Shown in pieces: positions 35,268 through 43,803 of a stretch of 64,000 bases of DNA. The position numbers and the translations under genes were made by a program. Below the pieces are notes generated by a model, which was not told where the DNA came from, made no database searches, and saw only the letters and a list, made by a program, of their open reading frames with translations. Location of the stretch: NCBI RefSeq assembly GCF_039649665.1, contig NZ_JBDJAW010000018.1, forward strand, positions 62,001-126,000. The letters run 5' to 3'. Within the stretch, counting starts at the first letter, position 1, and each line of letters starts with the position of its first letter. The stretch is from Microbispora sp. ZYX-F-249. GTDB taxonomy: Bacteria; Actinomycetota; Actinomycetes; Streptosporangiales; Streptosporangiaceae.

Positions 35268-36224
35268 CTGAGCGAGCCCGAGGCGGTGCTGTCCAGCTAC
35301 CTCGCCCATCTGGCGGTGGAGCGGGGGCTGTCTGCCAACACGCTCGCGTCCTACCGTCGCGACCTGCGCCGATACCTCGAGCACCTGCGGGCGCGCGGGC
35401 TCGAGACGTTCGCGCAGGTCGCGGAGGCGGACGTGGTCGCCTTCCTCGCCGCGCTCCGGGAGGGCGACGAGGACCACCCGGCGCTGGTCGCGAGCTCGGC
35501 GGCCCGCGCCGTGTCGGCCGTACGCGGGTTGCACCGCTTCGCCCTGCGGGAGGGCGTGGCGGGTCACGACCCCGCGCACGAGGTGCGCCCGCCGCGCCAG
35601 CTCCGGCGGCTGCCCAAGGCGATCACCGTCGCGGAGGTCGAGCGGCTGATCGCCGCCTGCGGCCCGGAGGACTCGCCGCTCGCCCTGCGCAACCGCGCGC
35701 TGCTGGAGGTCCTGTACGGCACGGGCGCCCGGATCTCCGAGGCGGTCGGGCTGGCGGTGGACGACGTGCCCACGGGCCCGGCCCACGAGGAGGACCGTTA
35801 CAAAGATGGGGACCAGGACCAGGTGCGGCTGCGCGGCAAGGGCGGGCGGACCAGGATCGTGCCCCTCGGCCGCTTCGCCCGCCAGGCGCTCGACGCGTAC
35901 CTGGTGAGGGCGAGGCCCAGGCTGGCGGCGCACGGCAGGGGGACGCCCGCGCTGTTCCTGAACGCGCGGGGCGGACGGCTCACACGGCAGGGCGCCTGGG
36001 AGGTGCTGCAGGCGGCGGCGGAACGAGCCGGACTATCCGGTGTATCGCCGCATATGTTGCGCCATTCGTTCGCAACCCACCTCCTGGACGGGGGTGCCGA
36101 CGTTAGGGTTGTCCAGGAGCTGCTCGGCCACGCCTCGGTGACCACCACCCAGGTGTACACGCTGGTGACGGTCGACAAGCTCCGGGAGGTCTACGCGGCG
36201 GCGCACCCCCGTGCGTCGCATTAA
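35268..36224 (+). CDS. xerD: Site-specific tyrosine recombinase XerD
   Basis: Resolves chromosome dimers at dif together with XerC. About 318 residues: N-terminal SAM-like core-binding domain ([21 protein letters not shown]) and catalytic domain with Arg ([12 protein letters not shown]), Lys ([11 protein letters not shown]), HxxR ([14 protein letters not shown]), His ([11 protein letters not shown]) and Tyr nucleophile in VYTLV. There is a small insertion ([16 protein letters not shown]) before the Lys strand compared with E. coli XerD. The start is uncertain: AGGGAG at 35257-35262 is placed for a CTG at 35268; the first conventional start, GTG 35286, is 23 nt away and gives MLSSYLAHL. Confidence 0.93.
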   Translation: MSEPEAVLSSYLAHLAVERGLSANTLASYRRDLRRYLEHLRARGLETFAQVAEADVVAFLAALREGDEDHPALVASSAARAVSAVRGLHRFALREGVAGHDPAHEVRPPRQLRRLPKAITVAEVERLIAACGPEDSPLALRNRALLEVLYGTGARISEAVGLAVDDVPTGPAHEEDRYKDGDQDQVRLRGKGGRTRIVPLGRFARQALDAYLVRARPRLAAHGRGTPALFLNARGGRLTRQGAWEVLQAAAERAGLSGVSPHMLRHSFATHLLDGGADVRVVQELLGHASVTTTQVYTLVTVDKLREVYAAAHPRASH

Positions 36225-36257
36225 AAGGCCCATCTCGGCAGCCTTTGGCGCGCCGCC

Positions 36258-36286
36258 TTGCCGACCACGTGCCTACCCTTTAGATT
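36258..36286 (+). promoter_or_regulatory. Promoter of the parA-scpA-scpB unit
   Basis: TTGCCG at 36258-36263, a 17-bp spacer and TAGATT at 36281-36286, placed 36 bp before the parA GTG with GGGAGGA between them. Confidence 0.55.
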
Positions 36287-36322
36287 CGATCAGGTTCGAG
36301 GGCCGTCAGGGAGGACCAACAG

Positions 36323-37210
36323 GTGACTGCGACCACAGAGGGGACGTGGGTGGGGGCTCCCGGTGCGATCGGGCCTACCGGCCGTCCCCGTCCGGTGTTC
36401 CCCGAGCCGACCCCGCCGGAGTCGCACGGGCCCGCGCGCATCGTCGCGATGGTGAACCAGAAGGGCGGCGTCGGCAAGACGACCACCACGATCAACCTGG
36501 GCGCCGCGCTCGCCGAGGTCGGCCAGCGGGTGCTGCTCGTCGACTTCGACCCGCAGGGCGCGCTGTCGGTCGGTCTCGGCATCGACCCCCGGCCGCTCGA
36601 GGCGACGGTCTACGACCTCATCATGGAGGAGCCCGACGTCACGGTCGAGGACGTGCTGATCGACACGACCGTCGAGGGCATGCAGCTCCTGCCGAGCAAC
36701 ATCTTCCTGTCCGGCGCGGAGATCCGGCTCGTCAACGAGGTCGCGCGGGAGTACGCCCTCCAGCGGGCGCTGGAGCCCCTGCTGCCGCACTACGACATCT
36801 GCCTGATCGACTGCCAGCCGTCCCTCGGCCTGCTCACGGTCAACGCGCTCACCTGCGCGCACAGCGTGATGATCCCGCTGGAGTGCGAGTTCTTCGCGCT
36901 GCGCGGGGTCGCGCTGCTGATGGAGTCGATCGGCAAGGTCCAGGAGCGGCTCAACAAGAACCTGGAGATCGACGGCCTGCTCGCCACCATGTACGACCCC
37001 CGGACGCTGCACGCCCGCGAGGTGCTGCAGACGATCATGCAGGGCTTCGGCGACAAGGTGTTCCACACCGTCATCAACCGTACGGTTCGCTTCCCCGACG
37101 CCACGCTGGCGGGAGAGCCGATCACGCAGTTCGACCCCGGCTCGATGGGCGCCACCGCCTACCGCGAGCTGGCCCGCGAGCTGCTTGCCAGGTGGCCCGC
37201 CCGCGTCTGA
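36323..37210 (+). CDS. parA: ParA/Soj-family ATPase (chromosome segregation, scp-linked)
   Basis: Walker-type ATPase of 295 residues. Deviant Walker A KGGVGKTTT (residues about 48-56), A' motif LLVDFDPQGAL, and Walker B LIDCQPSLG are intact. A 38-residue disordered Pro/Gly-rich lead precedes the domain. There is no parB or parS next to it; instead scpA and scpB follow 28 bp and 1 kb downstream, as at Rv1708-Rv1710. It is thus probably the second chromosomal ParA-like protein of actinobacteria rather than the origin-proximal one. GTG 36323 is preceded by GGGAGGACC. Confidence 0.92.
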   Translation: MTATTEGTWVGAPGAIGPTGRPRPVFPEPTPPESHGPARIVAMVNQKGGVGKTTTTINLGAALAEVGQRVLLVDFDPQGALSVGLGIDPRPLEATVYDLIMEEPDVTVEDVLIDTTVEGMQLLPSNIFLSGAEIRLVNEVAREYALQRALEPLLPHYDICLIDCQPSLGLLTVNALTCAHSVMIPLECEFFALRGVALLMESIGKVQERLNKNLEIDGLLATMYDPRTLHAREVLQTIMQGFGDKVFHTVINRTVRFPDATLAGEPITQFDPGSMGATAYRELARELLARWPARV

Positions 37211-37238
37211 TCCCGCCGGGCCGCGACGGTAGGGGACA

Positions 37239-38114
37239 ATGGCAGGCGTGACGACCGGCCAGGAGACCGACCAGGGGAGCGAGGAGAGCGCGCCGAGCGG
37301 CTTCCAGGTGCACCTGGACGTCTTCGAAGGGCCGTTCGACCTGCTGCTCGGGCTGATCTCCAAGCACAAGCTGGACATCACCGAGGTGTCCCTGCACAAG
37401 GTCACCGACGAGTTCATCGCGTACATCCGGTCGCGGGGGCCGGAGTGGGACCTCGACCAGACCAGCCACTTCCTGCTCGTCGCGGCGACCCTGCTCGACC
37501 TCAAGGCGGCACGGCTGCTGCCCACCGGAGAGGTGGAGGACGAGGAGGACCTCGCCCTGCTGGAGGCCCGCGACCTGCTGTTCGCGCGGCTGCTGCAGTA
37601 TCGGGCGTACAAGGAGGTCGCGAAGATCTTCTCCGGCCGGATGGCCGAGGAGGCGCTGCGCTTCCCGCGCGCCGTGCCGATGGAGAAGCGCTTCGCCGAC
37701 CTGCTGCCGGAACTCGTGCTCGGCATCGGGCCCGAGCAGCTCGCCAAGATCGCGGCGCGGGCCTTCACGCCGAAGGCTCCGCCGTCGGTGTCGGTCTCGC
37801 ACATCTATCAACCGCTGGCGAGCGTCCGGGAGCAAGCCGCTATTCTTGTCGAGCGGCTGAGGCGGCTGCACACGGCGACCTTCCGGGCGCTGACCGCCGA
37901 CTGCGCGGGGACGTTCGAGGTCGTCGCCCGCTTCCTGGCCGTCCTGGAGCTGTTCCGGGAGGCCGCGGTCTCCTTCGAGCAGGTCGAACCGCTCGGCGAC
38001 CTTTACGTCACCTGGACGGGCACCGACGACGGCGACGTCACAGTCGGCGACGACTACGACGAGGGCCGGCGCGAGGAGCGGCCCGCCGAGGCGGACGCGG
38101 CGCGGGACGAGTGA
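37239..38114 (+). CDS. scpA: Segregation and condensation protein A (kleisin)
   Basis: Kleisin subunit that bridges SMC heads. 291 residues; the N-terminal SMC-neck-binding helix region is clear (FQVHLDVFEGPFDLLLGLIS, HKLDITEVSLHKVTDEFI), with the ATLLDLKAARLLP segment. The C-terminal winged-helix region (ADCAGTFEVVARFLAVLELF) contacts the SMC cap. It ends in an acidic tail. ATG 37239 has no strong ribosome site; TAGGGG lies immediately upstream, and GTG 37248 is a possible start. Confidence 0.95.
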   Translation: MAGVTTGQETDQGSEESAPSGFQVHLDVFEGPFDLLLGLISKHKLDITEVSLHKVTDEFIAYIRSRGPEWDLDQTSHFLLVAATLLDLKAARLLPTGEVEDEEDLALLEARDLLFARLLQYRAYKEVAKIFSGRMAEEALRFPRAVPMEKRFADLLPELVLGIGPEQLAKIAARAFTPKAPPSVSVSHIYQPLASVREQAAILVERLRRLHTATFRALTADCAGTFEVVARFLAVLELFREAAVSFEQVEPLGDLYVTWTGTDDGDVTVGDDYDEGRREERPAEADAARDE

Positions 38115-38193
38115 GGCGGGATCGCCGCCCCGACGCCGAGGCGGCGCCGGGCCGGCGGCGGAGACGGAACCACCGCACGACGAGCGAGGAGCG

Positions 38194-38847
38194 ATGGAAG
38201 CGACCGACATTCCCCGTTCCGGCGACGACCCCGGCGCCGGAACGCCCGGCGGGCAGCGGGATCAGGCGCTTCAAGCCGGAGAGCCCGGCGGGGACGGGAC
38301 GCCCGGGGGACCCTCGCTCACCGCGGCGCTCGAAGCGATCCTGATGGTGGTGGACGAGCCGGTCGCCGAGGTGACCCTCGCGCAGGTGCTCGAACGCCCG
38401 ACGGCGGAGGTCGCCGCCGCCCTGCGCGCGCTGTCGGGGGAATACACGGCCTCCGGCCGGGGTTTCGACCTGCGGGAGGTGGCCGGAGGCTGGCGCTTCT
38501 ACACCCGTGCGGAATGCGCCGCGCTGGTGGAGAGGTTCGTCAGGGACGGCCAGCAGGCGCGGCTGACGCAGGCCGCGCTGGAGACCCTCGCCGTGGTCGC
38601 CTACCGGCAGCCGGTCAGCCGGGCCCGGGTGGCGGCGGTGCGCGGCGTGAGCAGCGACGGCGTCATGCGGACGCTGGTCGCACGCGGCCTCGTGGAAGAG
38701 GCCGGAACCGACCCGGAGAGCCAGGCCGTGCTCTACCGGACGACGAGTTACTTCCTGGAGAGACTGGGGCTGCGGAGCCTCGACGAGCTACCCGCACTCG
38801 CCCCGTTCCTCCCGGACGACGTGGAAATTCTTGAGGAGCAGAAGTAG
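38194..38847 (+). CDS. scpB: Segregation and condensation protein B
   Basis: Partner of ScpA in the SMC complex; 217 residues. A non-conserved Gly-rich start (about 38 residues) precedes two winged helices: SLTAALEAILMVVDEPVAE and LTQAALETLAVVAYRQPVSR, the second being the most conserved ScpB stretch, then RGVSSDGVMRTLVARGLVEE. ATG 38194 has GAGGAGCG at close spacing. Its TAG stop shares a base with the rluB GTG. Confidence 0.95.
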   Translation: MEATDIPRSGDDPGAGTPGGQRDQALQAGEPGGDGTPGGPSLTAALEAILMVVDEPVAEVTLAQVLERPTAEVAAALRALSGEYTASGRGFDLREVAGGWRFYTRAECAALVERFVRDGQQARLTQAALETLAVVAYRQPVSRARVAAVRGVSSDGVMRTLVARGLVEEAGTDPESQAVLYRTTSYFLERLGLRSLDELPALAPFLPDDVEILEEQK

Positions 38848-40769
38848 TGAACAACAGGCGTGGCACCCCGTCCGGTGAGGGACGCGGTCGGAGCCGGAGC
38901 ACCGGTCAGCAGGGCGCGAGCTCGCGTGGATCCCGCGGCGGATCCGGCGGCTTCCGTCCCCAGGGCGACCGGCGCGGCGGCTCCCGCGTCCCTGGTTCCC
39001 GGTCCGGGTACGGTTTCGACTCCAGGTCCGACAGATCAGACAGGCCCGAACGGTCCGACAGGCCGGACTCCCGGCGGTTCCGCGACGAGGACGCCCCGCG
39101 TGGCGGCCGGTACGGCGACCGCCGCGCCGGCGACGCACGCGACGACCGCCCCCGCGGCCGTACGGGTGACTCCGGTCGCCAGGGCGACGGCGGCCGGCGC
39201 GACGCGCGTCCCGGCGGCGAGCGGTACCGCGACGACGCCCGCGGCCCCTTCAGGGCCGAGCGGGGCGGTTCCCGCGGCCGTTACGGCAGGCCCGAGGGCG
39301 GCCGTTCCGGCGACCGTGGTTCGGAGCGCGGCTTCGACCGCGAGGGCGGCCGTGGCTTCGAGCGCGGCTTCGACCGCGAGGGCGGCCGTGGTTCCGAGCG
39401 CGGTTTCGACCGTGATCGCGGCGCCGGCCGGGAGCGCGGCACGCGCGACGGTTACTCCGCCGAGCGGTCCTCGTTCCGCACGGAGGGGGCCGGTTCCCGT
39501 GGCCGTTACGGCAGGCCCGAGGCCGGCCGGGATCGGCCGCGCGACCGCGACGGCGGCTACGAGACGTCCCGCGAGGGGCGCGCGGCCGGGCGGCCGGCCT
39601 TCCGCGACGAGGAGCGCGGCGGCGGCAGGACCGGTGATCACGACAGGTACGGCAGCCGGAGCTTCGGCGGCGACCGCGCGCCCCGGCGTGACGACCGCGA
39701 CGGCCGGAGCCGCCGTGACGACCGCGAGGCGGGCGGCGACCGTGAGGCGCGCGGCGCGCGGCCCGGGCGCGGCGACTACCGCGCGGGGCGCGACGGCGGC
39801 AGGGGCCGGGCGAGCCGTGACGAGGTGCAGACGATCGGCCGCCTGGGCGGCGGCACGCGTGGCCGTTCCGGCGGCCCGGGAGCGGGCGCGGGCTCACGGA
39901 GCCCTGCCCGGCCCGCCGGCGGTCCCAGGCGCACCGGCGGGGGCGGCCCGGCGGGCAACCCGTTCAAGACGTCCCGGCAGCCGCTGCGCGACCCGGACTT
40001 CTACGACGAGAACTACACCGACGAGCGCGACACGACCGAGGTGCCGGGCGGCGAGCGGCTGCAGAAGGTGCTCGCCCAGGCCGGGGTGGCCAGCCGCCGG
40101 GCCTGCGAGGAGATGATCGGCGACGGCCGGGTGAGCGTGGACGGCCAGACGGTGCGCCGCTTCGGCGCCCGCGTCGACCCCGCCAAGCAGGTCATCCGGG
40201 TCGACGGCAAGCGCATCCCGACCTCCTCCGAGACCGTCTACTACGCGCTCAACAAGCCGATCGGCGTGGTGAGCACGATGGACGACCCCGAGGGCCGGCC
40301 GTGCCTGAACGACTACGTCCAGGATCTCGCGCCCCGGCTGTTCCACGTGGGGCGGCTCGACACCGAGACCGAGGGCCTGCTGCTGCTGACCAACGACGGG
40401 GAGCTCGCCCACCGGCTGACCCACCCGAGCTACGGCGTGCAGAAGAAGTACTGGGCCAAGGTGCCCGGTCCCGTCGCGCGCGACCTGCACAAGGTGCTGC
40501 GCAAGGGCGTGGAGCTGGAGGACGGGCTCGCAAAGGTGGACGAGTTCCGGGTGGTGCAGGAGCACGGTCAGCAGGCGCTGGTCGAGGTCGTCCTGCACGA
40601 GGGCCGCAAGCACATCGTCCGGCGGCTCCTGGAGACGGTCGGGCACCGGGTGATCGACCTGGCCCGCATCGAGTTCGGCCCGGTCAAGCTCGGCCGGCTC
40701 AAGCCGGGAACCGTGCGCGCGCTCACCGTGCAGGAGATCGGCGAGCTGTACGCGGCGGTCGGACTGTAG
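38847..40769 (+). CDS. rluB: 23S rRNA pseudouridine synthase with long RG-rich N-terminal extension
   Basis: 640 residues, over twice the usual RluB size. The first ~390 residues are low-complexity Arg/Gly/Asp/Ser sequence with RGG-like and GRYGRPE repeats, predicted disordered. The enzyme proper starts at GERLQKVLAQAGVASRRACE (S4 RNA-binding domain), then the RsuA/RluB catalytic domain with LNKPIGVVSTMDDPEGRP and the catalytic Asp in GRLDTETEGLLLLTNDG. It probably modifies a uridine in 23S rRNA helix 89 as RluB does. GTG 38847 overlaps the scpB stop. Similar but variable tails occur in other actinobacterial RluB proteins; function of the extension is unknown. Confidence 0.92.
   Translation: MNNRRGTPSGEGRGRSRSTGQQGASSRGSRGGSGGFRPQGDRRGGSRVPGSRSGYGFDSRSDRSDRPERSDRPDSRRFRDEDAPRGGRYGDRRAGDARDDRPRGRTGDSGRQGDGGRRDARPGGERYRDDARGPFRAERGGSRGRYGRPEGGRSGDRGSERGFDREGGRGFERGFDREGGRGSERGFDRDRGAGRERGTRDGYSAERSSFRTEGAGSRGRYGRPEAGRDRPRDRDGGYETSREGRAAGRPAFRDEERGGGRTGDHDRYGSRSFGGDRAPRRDDRDGRSRRDDREAGGDREARGARPGRGDYRAGRDGGRGRASRDEVQTIGRLGGGTRGRSGGPGAGAGSRSPARPAGGPRRTGGGGPAGNPFKTSRQPLRDPDFYDENYTDERDTTEVPGGERLQKVLAQAGVASRRACEEMIGDGRVSVDGQTVRRFGARVDPAKQVIRVDGKRIPTSSETVYYALNKPIGVVSTMDDPEGRPCLNDYVQDLAPRLFHVGRLDTETEGLLLLTNDGELAHRLTHPSYGVQKKYWAKVPGPVARDLHKVLRKGVELEDGLAKVDEFRVVQEHGQQALVEVVLHEGRKHIVRRLLETVGHRVIDLARIEFGPVKLGRLKPGTVRALTVQEIGELYAAVGL
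39330..39437 (+). repeat. Three 36-bp tandem repeats inside rluB
   Basis: Units at 39330-39365, 39366-39401 and 39402-39437 encode GFDREGGRGFER, GFDREGGRGSER and the diverged GFDRDRGAGRER. The first two units are almost identical in DNA. Two further GRYGRPE-type repeats flank the block (near 39278 and 39500). Confidence 0.85.
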
Positions 40770-40830
40770 CCTTTTCGCCGCGACGGGCGGAAGTCGCAAG
40801 TCGGGCAGAATTGGCTGAAGGTACGAAGAT

Positions 40831-40865
40831 GGGCCGGACTCATCCCCCCGGGGTGAGACCGGCCC
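40831..40865 (+). promoter_or_regulatory. Strong RNA hairpin between rluB and aroH
   Basis: GGGCCGG (40831-40837) pairs with CCGGCCC (40859-40865); inside, CTCA pairs with TGAG and CCCC with GGGG, leaving one A/A mismatch and one bulged T. It lies 22 nt before the aroH ATG. No T-tract follows, so it may be an I-type terminator of the scp-rluB operon or a leader element of aroH. Confidence 0.5.
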
Positions 40866-40887
40866 GTCCCAGCGAGAGGGGAACGAC

Positions 40888-41247
40888 ATGGTGCGGGCGA
40901 TTCGCGGAGCCATCCAGGTCGACGGCAACGATCGCGACGCGATCCTCGCCGGGACGACCGAACTGGTGACCGAGGTGATGGGGCGCAACAACCTCACGAC
41001 CGACGACGTCATCAGTGTGATCTTCACGTGCACGCCCGACCTCACCGCCGAGTTCCCCGCGCTGGCCGCGCGCAAGCTCGGGTTCCACGACGTGCCCCTG
41101 CTGTGCGCGACCGAGATCGACGTGCCGGGCGCGCTCCCGCGCGTGGTGCGGCTGATGGCCCACGTGCAGACCGACCGCCCCCGGCAGGAGGTCCAGCACG
41201 TGTACCTGCGCGGCGCCGTCGCGCTGCGCGTGGACATCGCCCAGTAG
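40888..41247 (+). CDS. aroH: Chorismate mutase, AroH class
   Basis: Monofunctional trimeric chorismate mutase converting chorismate to prephenate. 119 residues, the typical AroH length. Active-site residues of the class can be seen: the Arg of VRAIRGAIQV (position 6), Glu in CATEIDVPGA, and Arg in HVYLRGAVALR. RBS AGAGGGG precedes ATG 40888. It stands directly before tyrA, so the two steps toward tyrosine are adjacent. This AroH type is less common in actinobacteria outside such rluB-linked loci than the AroQ type. Confidence 0.95.
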   Translation: MVRAIRGAIQVDGNDRDAILAGTTELVTEVMGRNNLTTDDVISVIFTCTPDLTAEFPALAARKLGFHDVPLLCATEIDVPGALPRVVRLMAHVQTDRPRQEVQHVYLRGAVALRVDIAQ

Positions 41248-41357
41248 GCGGCCCCGGCCGGACCGGGCCGGCGGGCCCGCGCGCTTATCACCATCCACCC
41301 ACGACACATCCGTCGCAGGACAGCGTGTCCGAGGACGGCGACGGCAGGAAGAGCACG

Positions 41358-42452
41358 ATGACTCCCATCGAGGACGCCGGGATCGGCAGTGTGGTCGTTG
41401 TCGGGACGGGCCTCATCGGCACGTCGATCGCACTGGCGCTGCGGCAGCGGGACGTACGGGTCTTCCTGGCCGACCGGGACGCGGGAGCCGTACGGCTGGC
41501 GCGCGAGCTGGGCGCGGGGGAGGACTGGACCGGTGAGCGGCGCGTGGACCTCGCGGTCGTCGCGGTGCCGCCCCAGTTCGTCGCGCAGCAACTGCTCGAT
41601 CTGCAAAAGCGCGACAGCGCCCGCTTCTACACCGACGTGGCGAGCGTGAAGGCGGTGCCGCTGGCCCAGGCCGCCCAGCTGGGCTGTGACCTGTCGTCGT
41701 ACGTCGCGGGGCATCCGCTCGCGGGCCGCGAGCGGTCCGGCCCGGCGGCGGCTCGCGCGGACCTGTTCCTCGGCCGTCCGTGGGCGTACTGCCCGACGGA
41801 CGAGGCGTCCCCGCGGGCGGTGGCCGCGGTGGAGGGGCTGATCTCGTTGTGCGGCGGCAACGCCGTGCGGGTGGACGCGGCCGAGCACGACCGCGCCGTC
41901 GCGGTCGTCTCGCACGCCCCGCACGTGACGGCCGCCGCGGTGGCGGCCCGGCTGGCCGAGGCGTCGGAGACGGCGCTCGGTCTGTCGGGACAGGGCGTGC
42001 GCGACGTGACCCGCATCGCCGCCGGCGACCCGTCGCTGTGGACCGGCATCCTCGAGGGCAACGCGCTGCCCGTCGCCGAGGTGCTGGAGGCGCTCGTGGC
42101 CGACCTGAGCGCCGCCGCCCGGTCGCTGCGCGCGCTGGCGGGCGACGGCGCGGCCATGGAGCAGGTCACCGACCTCCTGTCGCGCGGCGTGCGGGGGACC
42201 GGCAGGATCCCCGGCAAGCACGGCGGCCCGGCGCGGACGTACGCGGTGGTCCAGGTGCTCATCGGCGACCGCCCCGGCGAGCTGGCCCGGCTGGTGCAGG
42301 CCGCCGGCGAGACGGGCGTCAACATCGAGGACATCCGCCTGGAGCACGCGACCGGGCTGGAGCTCGGCGCGGCCGAGCTGTACGTCCAGCCCGAGGCGGC
42401 GGAGACCCTCACCGAAGGCCTGCGCGAGCGCGGCTGGCAGGTGCCGGGCTGA
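41358..42452 (+). CDS. tyrA: Prephenate dehydrogenase with C-terminal ACT domain
   Basis: Oxidative decarboxylation of prephenate to 4-hydroxyphenylpyruvate, committed step to tyrosine. 364 residues: Rossmann NAD-binding start VVVVGTGLIGTSIALALR, the substrate region YVAGHPLAGRERSGP (catalytic His), the helical domain (SHAPHVTAAAVAARLAEAS), and a C-terminal ACT regulatory domain (VLIGDRPGELARLVQAAGET) that likely binds tyrosine. ATG 41358 follows CAGGAAGAG. Its last 44 bp overlap the convergent MFS gene. Confidence 0.94.
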   Translation: MTPIEDAGIGSVVVVGTGLIGTSIALALRQRDVRVFLADRDAGAVRLARELGAGEDWTGERRVDLAVVAVPPQFVAQQLLDLQKRDSARFYTDVASVKAVPLAQAAQLGCDLSSYVAGHPLAGRERSGPAAARADLFLGRPWAYCPTDEASPRAVAAVEGLISLCGGNAVRVDAAEHDRAVAVVSHAPHVTAAAVAARLAEASETALGLSGQGVRDVTRIAAGDPSLWTGILEGNALPVAEVLEALVADLSAAARSLRALAGDGAAMEQVTDLLSRGVRGTGRIPGKHGGPARTYAVVQVLIGDRPGELARLVQAAGETGVNIEDIRLEHATGLELGAAELYVQPEAAETLTEGLRERGWQVPG

Positions 42453-43803
42453 CCCGGTCTCCCGACGCGGCCGGTGACGTCCGGCCGGCCACCGGCGCCG
42501 GGGCGTAATCGGGGGCGGTGTAACGGCGCAGGCGGGGGGTCGTCCAGGCGATCGCCGCCACGGTGGCCACGGTGAGCAGACCGCCCGCGCAGATCACGAC
42601 GCGCGGGCCGTACGCCGCTCCGGCGGCGCCGTGCAGCAGATTCCCGATCTGCGGCCCTCCCACCAGCACCAGGGTGAGCGCGCCCTGGACCCGTCCGCGC
42701 ACGGCGTCGCCGGTGTGCGTCTGCACGATCGTGGTGCGGAAGGTGCTGAGCACGAAGTTGACCGCGCCGCCGAGCGCGAGCGCCGCCAGCGCGATCCACA
42801 GCTCGGCGGCCAGGCCGGCGAGCACGACGGCGAGACCCCACGCGACGGCGGCGCCCGCCACGAGGGCGCCGTGACGCCGGGCGCGGGTGAACGTGCCCGA
42901 CAGCAGCCCGGCCGCGAAGACCCCGGCCGGGTAGGCCGCGTACAGCAGCCCCGTCTCCGGGCCGCCCCCGGCCGTGCCGCCGAATACGTGCCGGGCCAGC
43001 TCGGGATACAGCGCCGAGGGCATGCCGAAGACCATGGCCGCGAGGTCCACGGCCAGCACCGCCACCAGCAGCCGGTCGGCCGCCAGGTGGCGGAACCCGG
43101 CCGCCGCCCGGTGGGCCACCGAGGAGCCTCGCCCGCCGTCCGCCGCCTTCTCAGGGGGAAGCGGCGGCAGCATGGCGACGGCCCACACCACGGCGAGCAG
43201 CGCGACCGCGTCGAACAGGTACAGCATGCCGGGCCCGACGACCGGGACCAGCACCCCGGCGAGCATCGGCCCAAGGACGGACCCGCCGTAGCGGACCAGC
43301 GAGCTGAGGCTGTTGGCCGCCGGCAGCAGCTCGGCCGGGACGAGACGGGGCACGACGGCCCCCGTCGTCGTCATGACCGTTCCGTAGGCCAGCCCCTGGA
43401 AGGCGACCGCCACCAGCAGGACGGGAACGGAGCGGCCGCCCAGCAGCGCCTGGACCCACAGCGCCGCGTACGTCAGCGCCAGGCAGAGGTCGGCGGCCAG
43501 CAGCATCGTCCGCCGGTCCATCACGTCGGCGAGTGCGCCGCCGCACAGCGCCGCCGCGACCAGCGCGGCGAAGGACACCCCCGCGGCGGCTCCCACGGCC
43601 GCCGAGGAGCCGGAGACCGTGAACAGCTGCGTCGGCACCGCGACCACGCTGAAGGACCCGCCCACGGCGCAGACCACCGAGGCGGTCCACATCCGCCGGA
43701 ACGCCGGGATGGCCAGCGGCCGGCGGTCGACGCCGAAAGCCCGGGAACGGAGCGGCCGCACCGTCGTGGCGCTCATCGCGGGGTCCCGCCGGCCGCCGTT
43801 CAT
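42409..43803 (-). CDS. MFS exporter (EntS/DHA3-like)
   Basis: 12-TM major facilitator protein of 464 residues. Seen: helix 1 MWTASVVCAVGGSFSVVAVP, cytoplasmic motif A-like GALADVMDRRTMLLAADLC between helices 2 and 3, and the second-half loop GTFTRARRHGALVAG. The overall form is that of EntS/TetV-type drug or siderophore exporters. ATG 43803 overlaps the upstream MerR-PP2C gene by 4 bp, so the exporter is coupled to that regulator and is its probable target. It converges on tyrA with a 44-bp overlap. Confidence 0.88.
   Translation of the reverse strand: MNGGRRDPAMSATTVRPLRSRAFGVDRRPLAIPAFRRMWTASVVCAVGGSFSVVAVPTQLFTVSGSSAAVGAAAGVSFAALVAAALCGGALADVMDRRTMLLAADLCLALTYAALWVQALLGGRSVPVLLVAVAFQGLAYGTVMTTTGAVVPRLVPAELLPAANSLSSLVRYGGSVLGPMLAGVLVPVVGPGMLYLFDAVALLAVVWAVAMLPPLPPEKAADGGRGSSVAHRAAAGFRHLAADRLLVAVLAVDLAAMVFGMPSALYPELARHVFGGTAGGGPETGLLYAAYPAGVFAAGLLSGTFTRARRHGALVAGAAVAWGLAVVLAGLAAELWIALAALALGGAVNFVLSTFRTTIVQTHTGDAVRGRVQGALTLVLVGGPQIGNLLHGAAGAAYGPRVVICAGGLLTVATVAAIAWTTPRLRRYTAPDYAPAPVAGRTSPAASGDRVSPAPASRARAGLR

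Noticed and set aside
36323..37210. parA as a marker of the replication origin
   Set aside because: No parB, gidB, dnaA or parS-like 16-mers are nearby; the linkage to scpAB and xerD matches the non-origin locus of other actinobacteria.
37230..37240. Leaderless promoter directly at scpA
   Set aside because: TAGGGG lacks the final T and lies only 3 nt from the ATG; the parA promoter upstream is enough to explain expression.
39330..39437. Regular 36-bp repeats as a CRISPR array
   Set aside because: The units are contiguous, lack spacers, and are in frame inside rluB.
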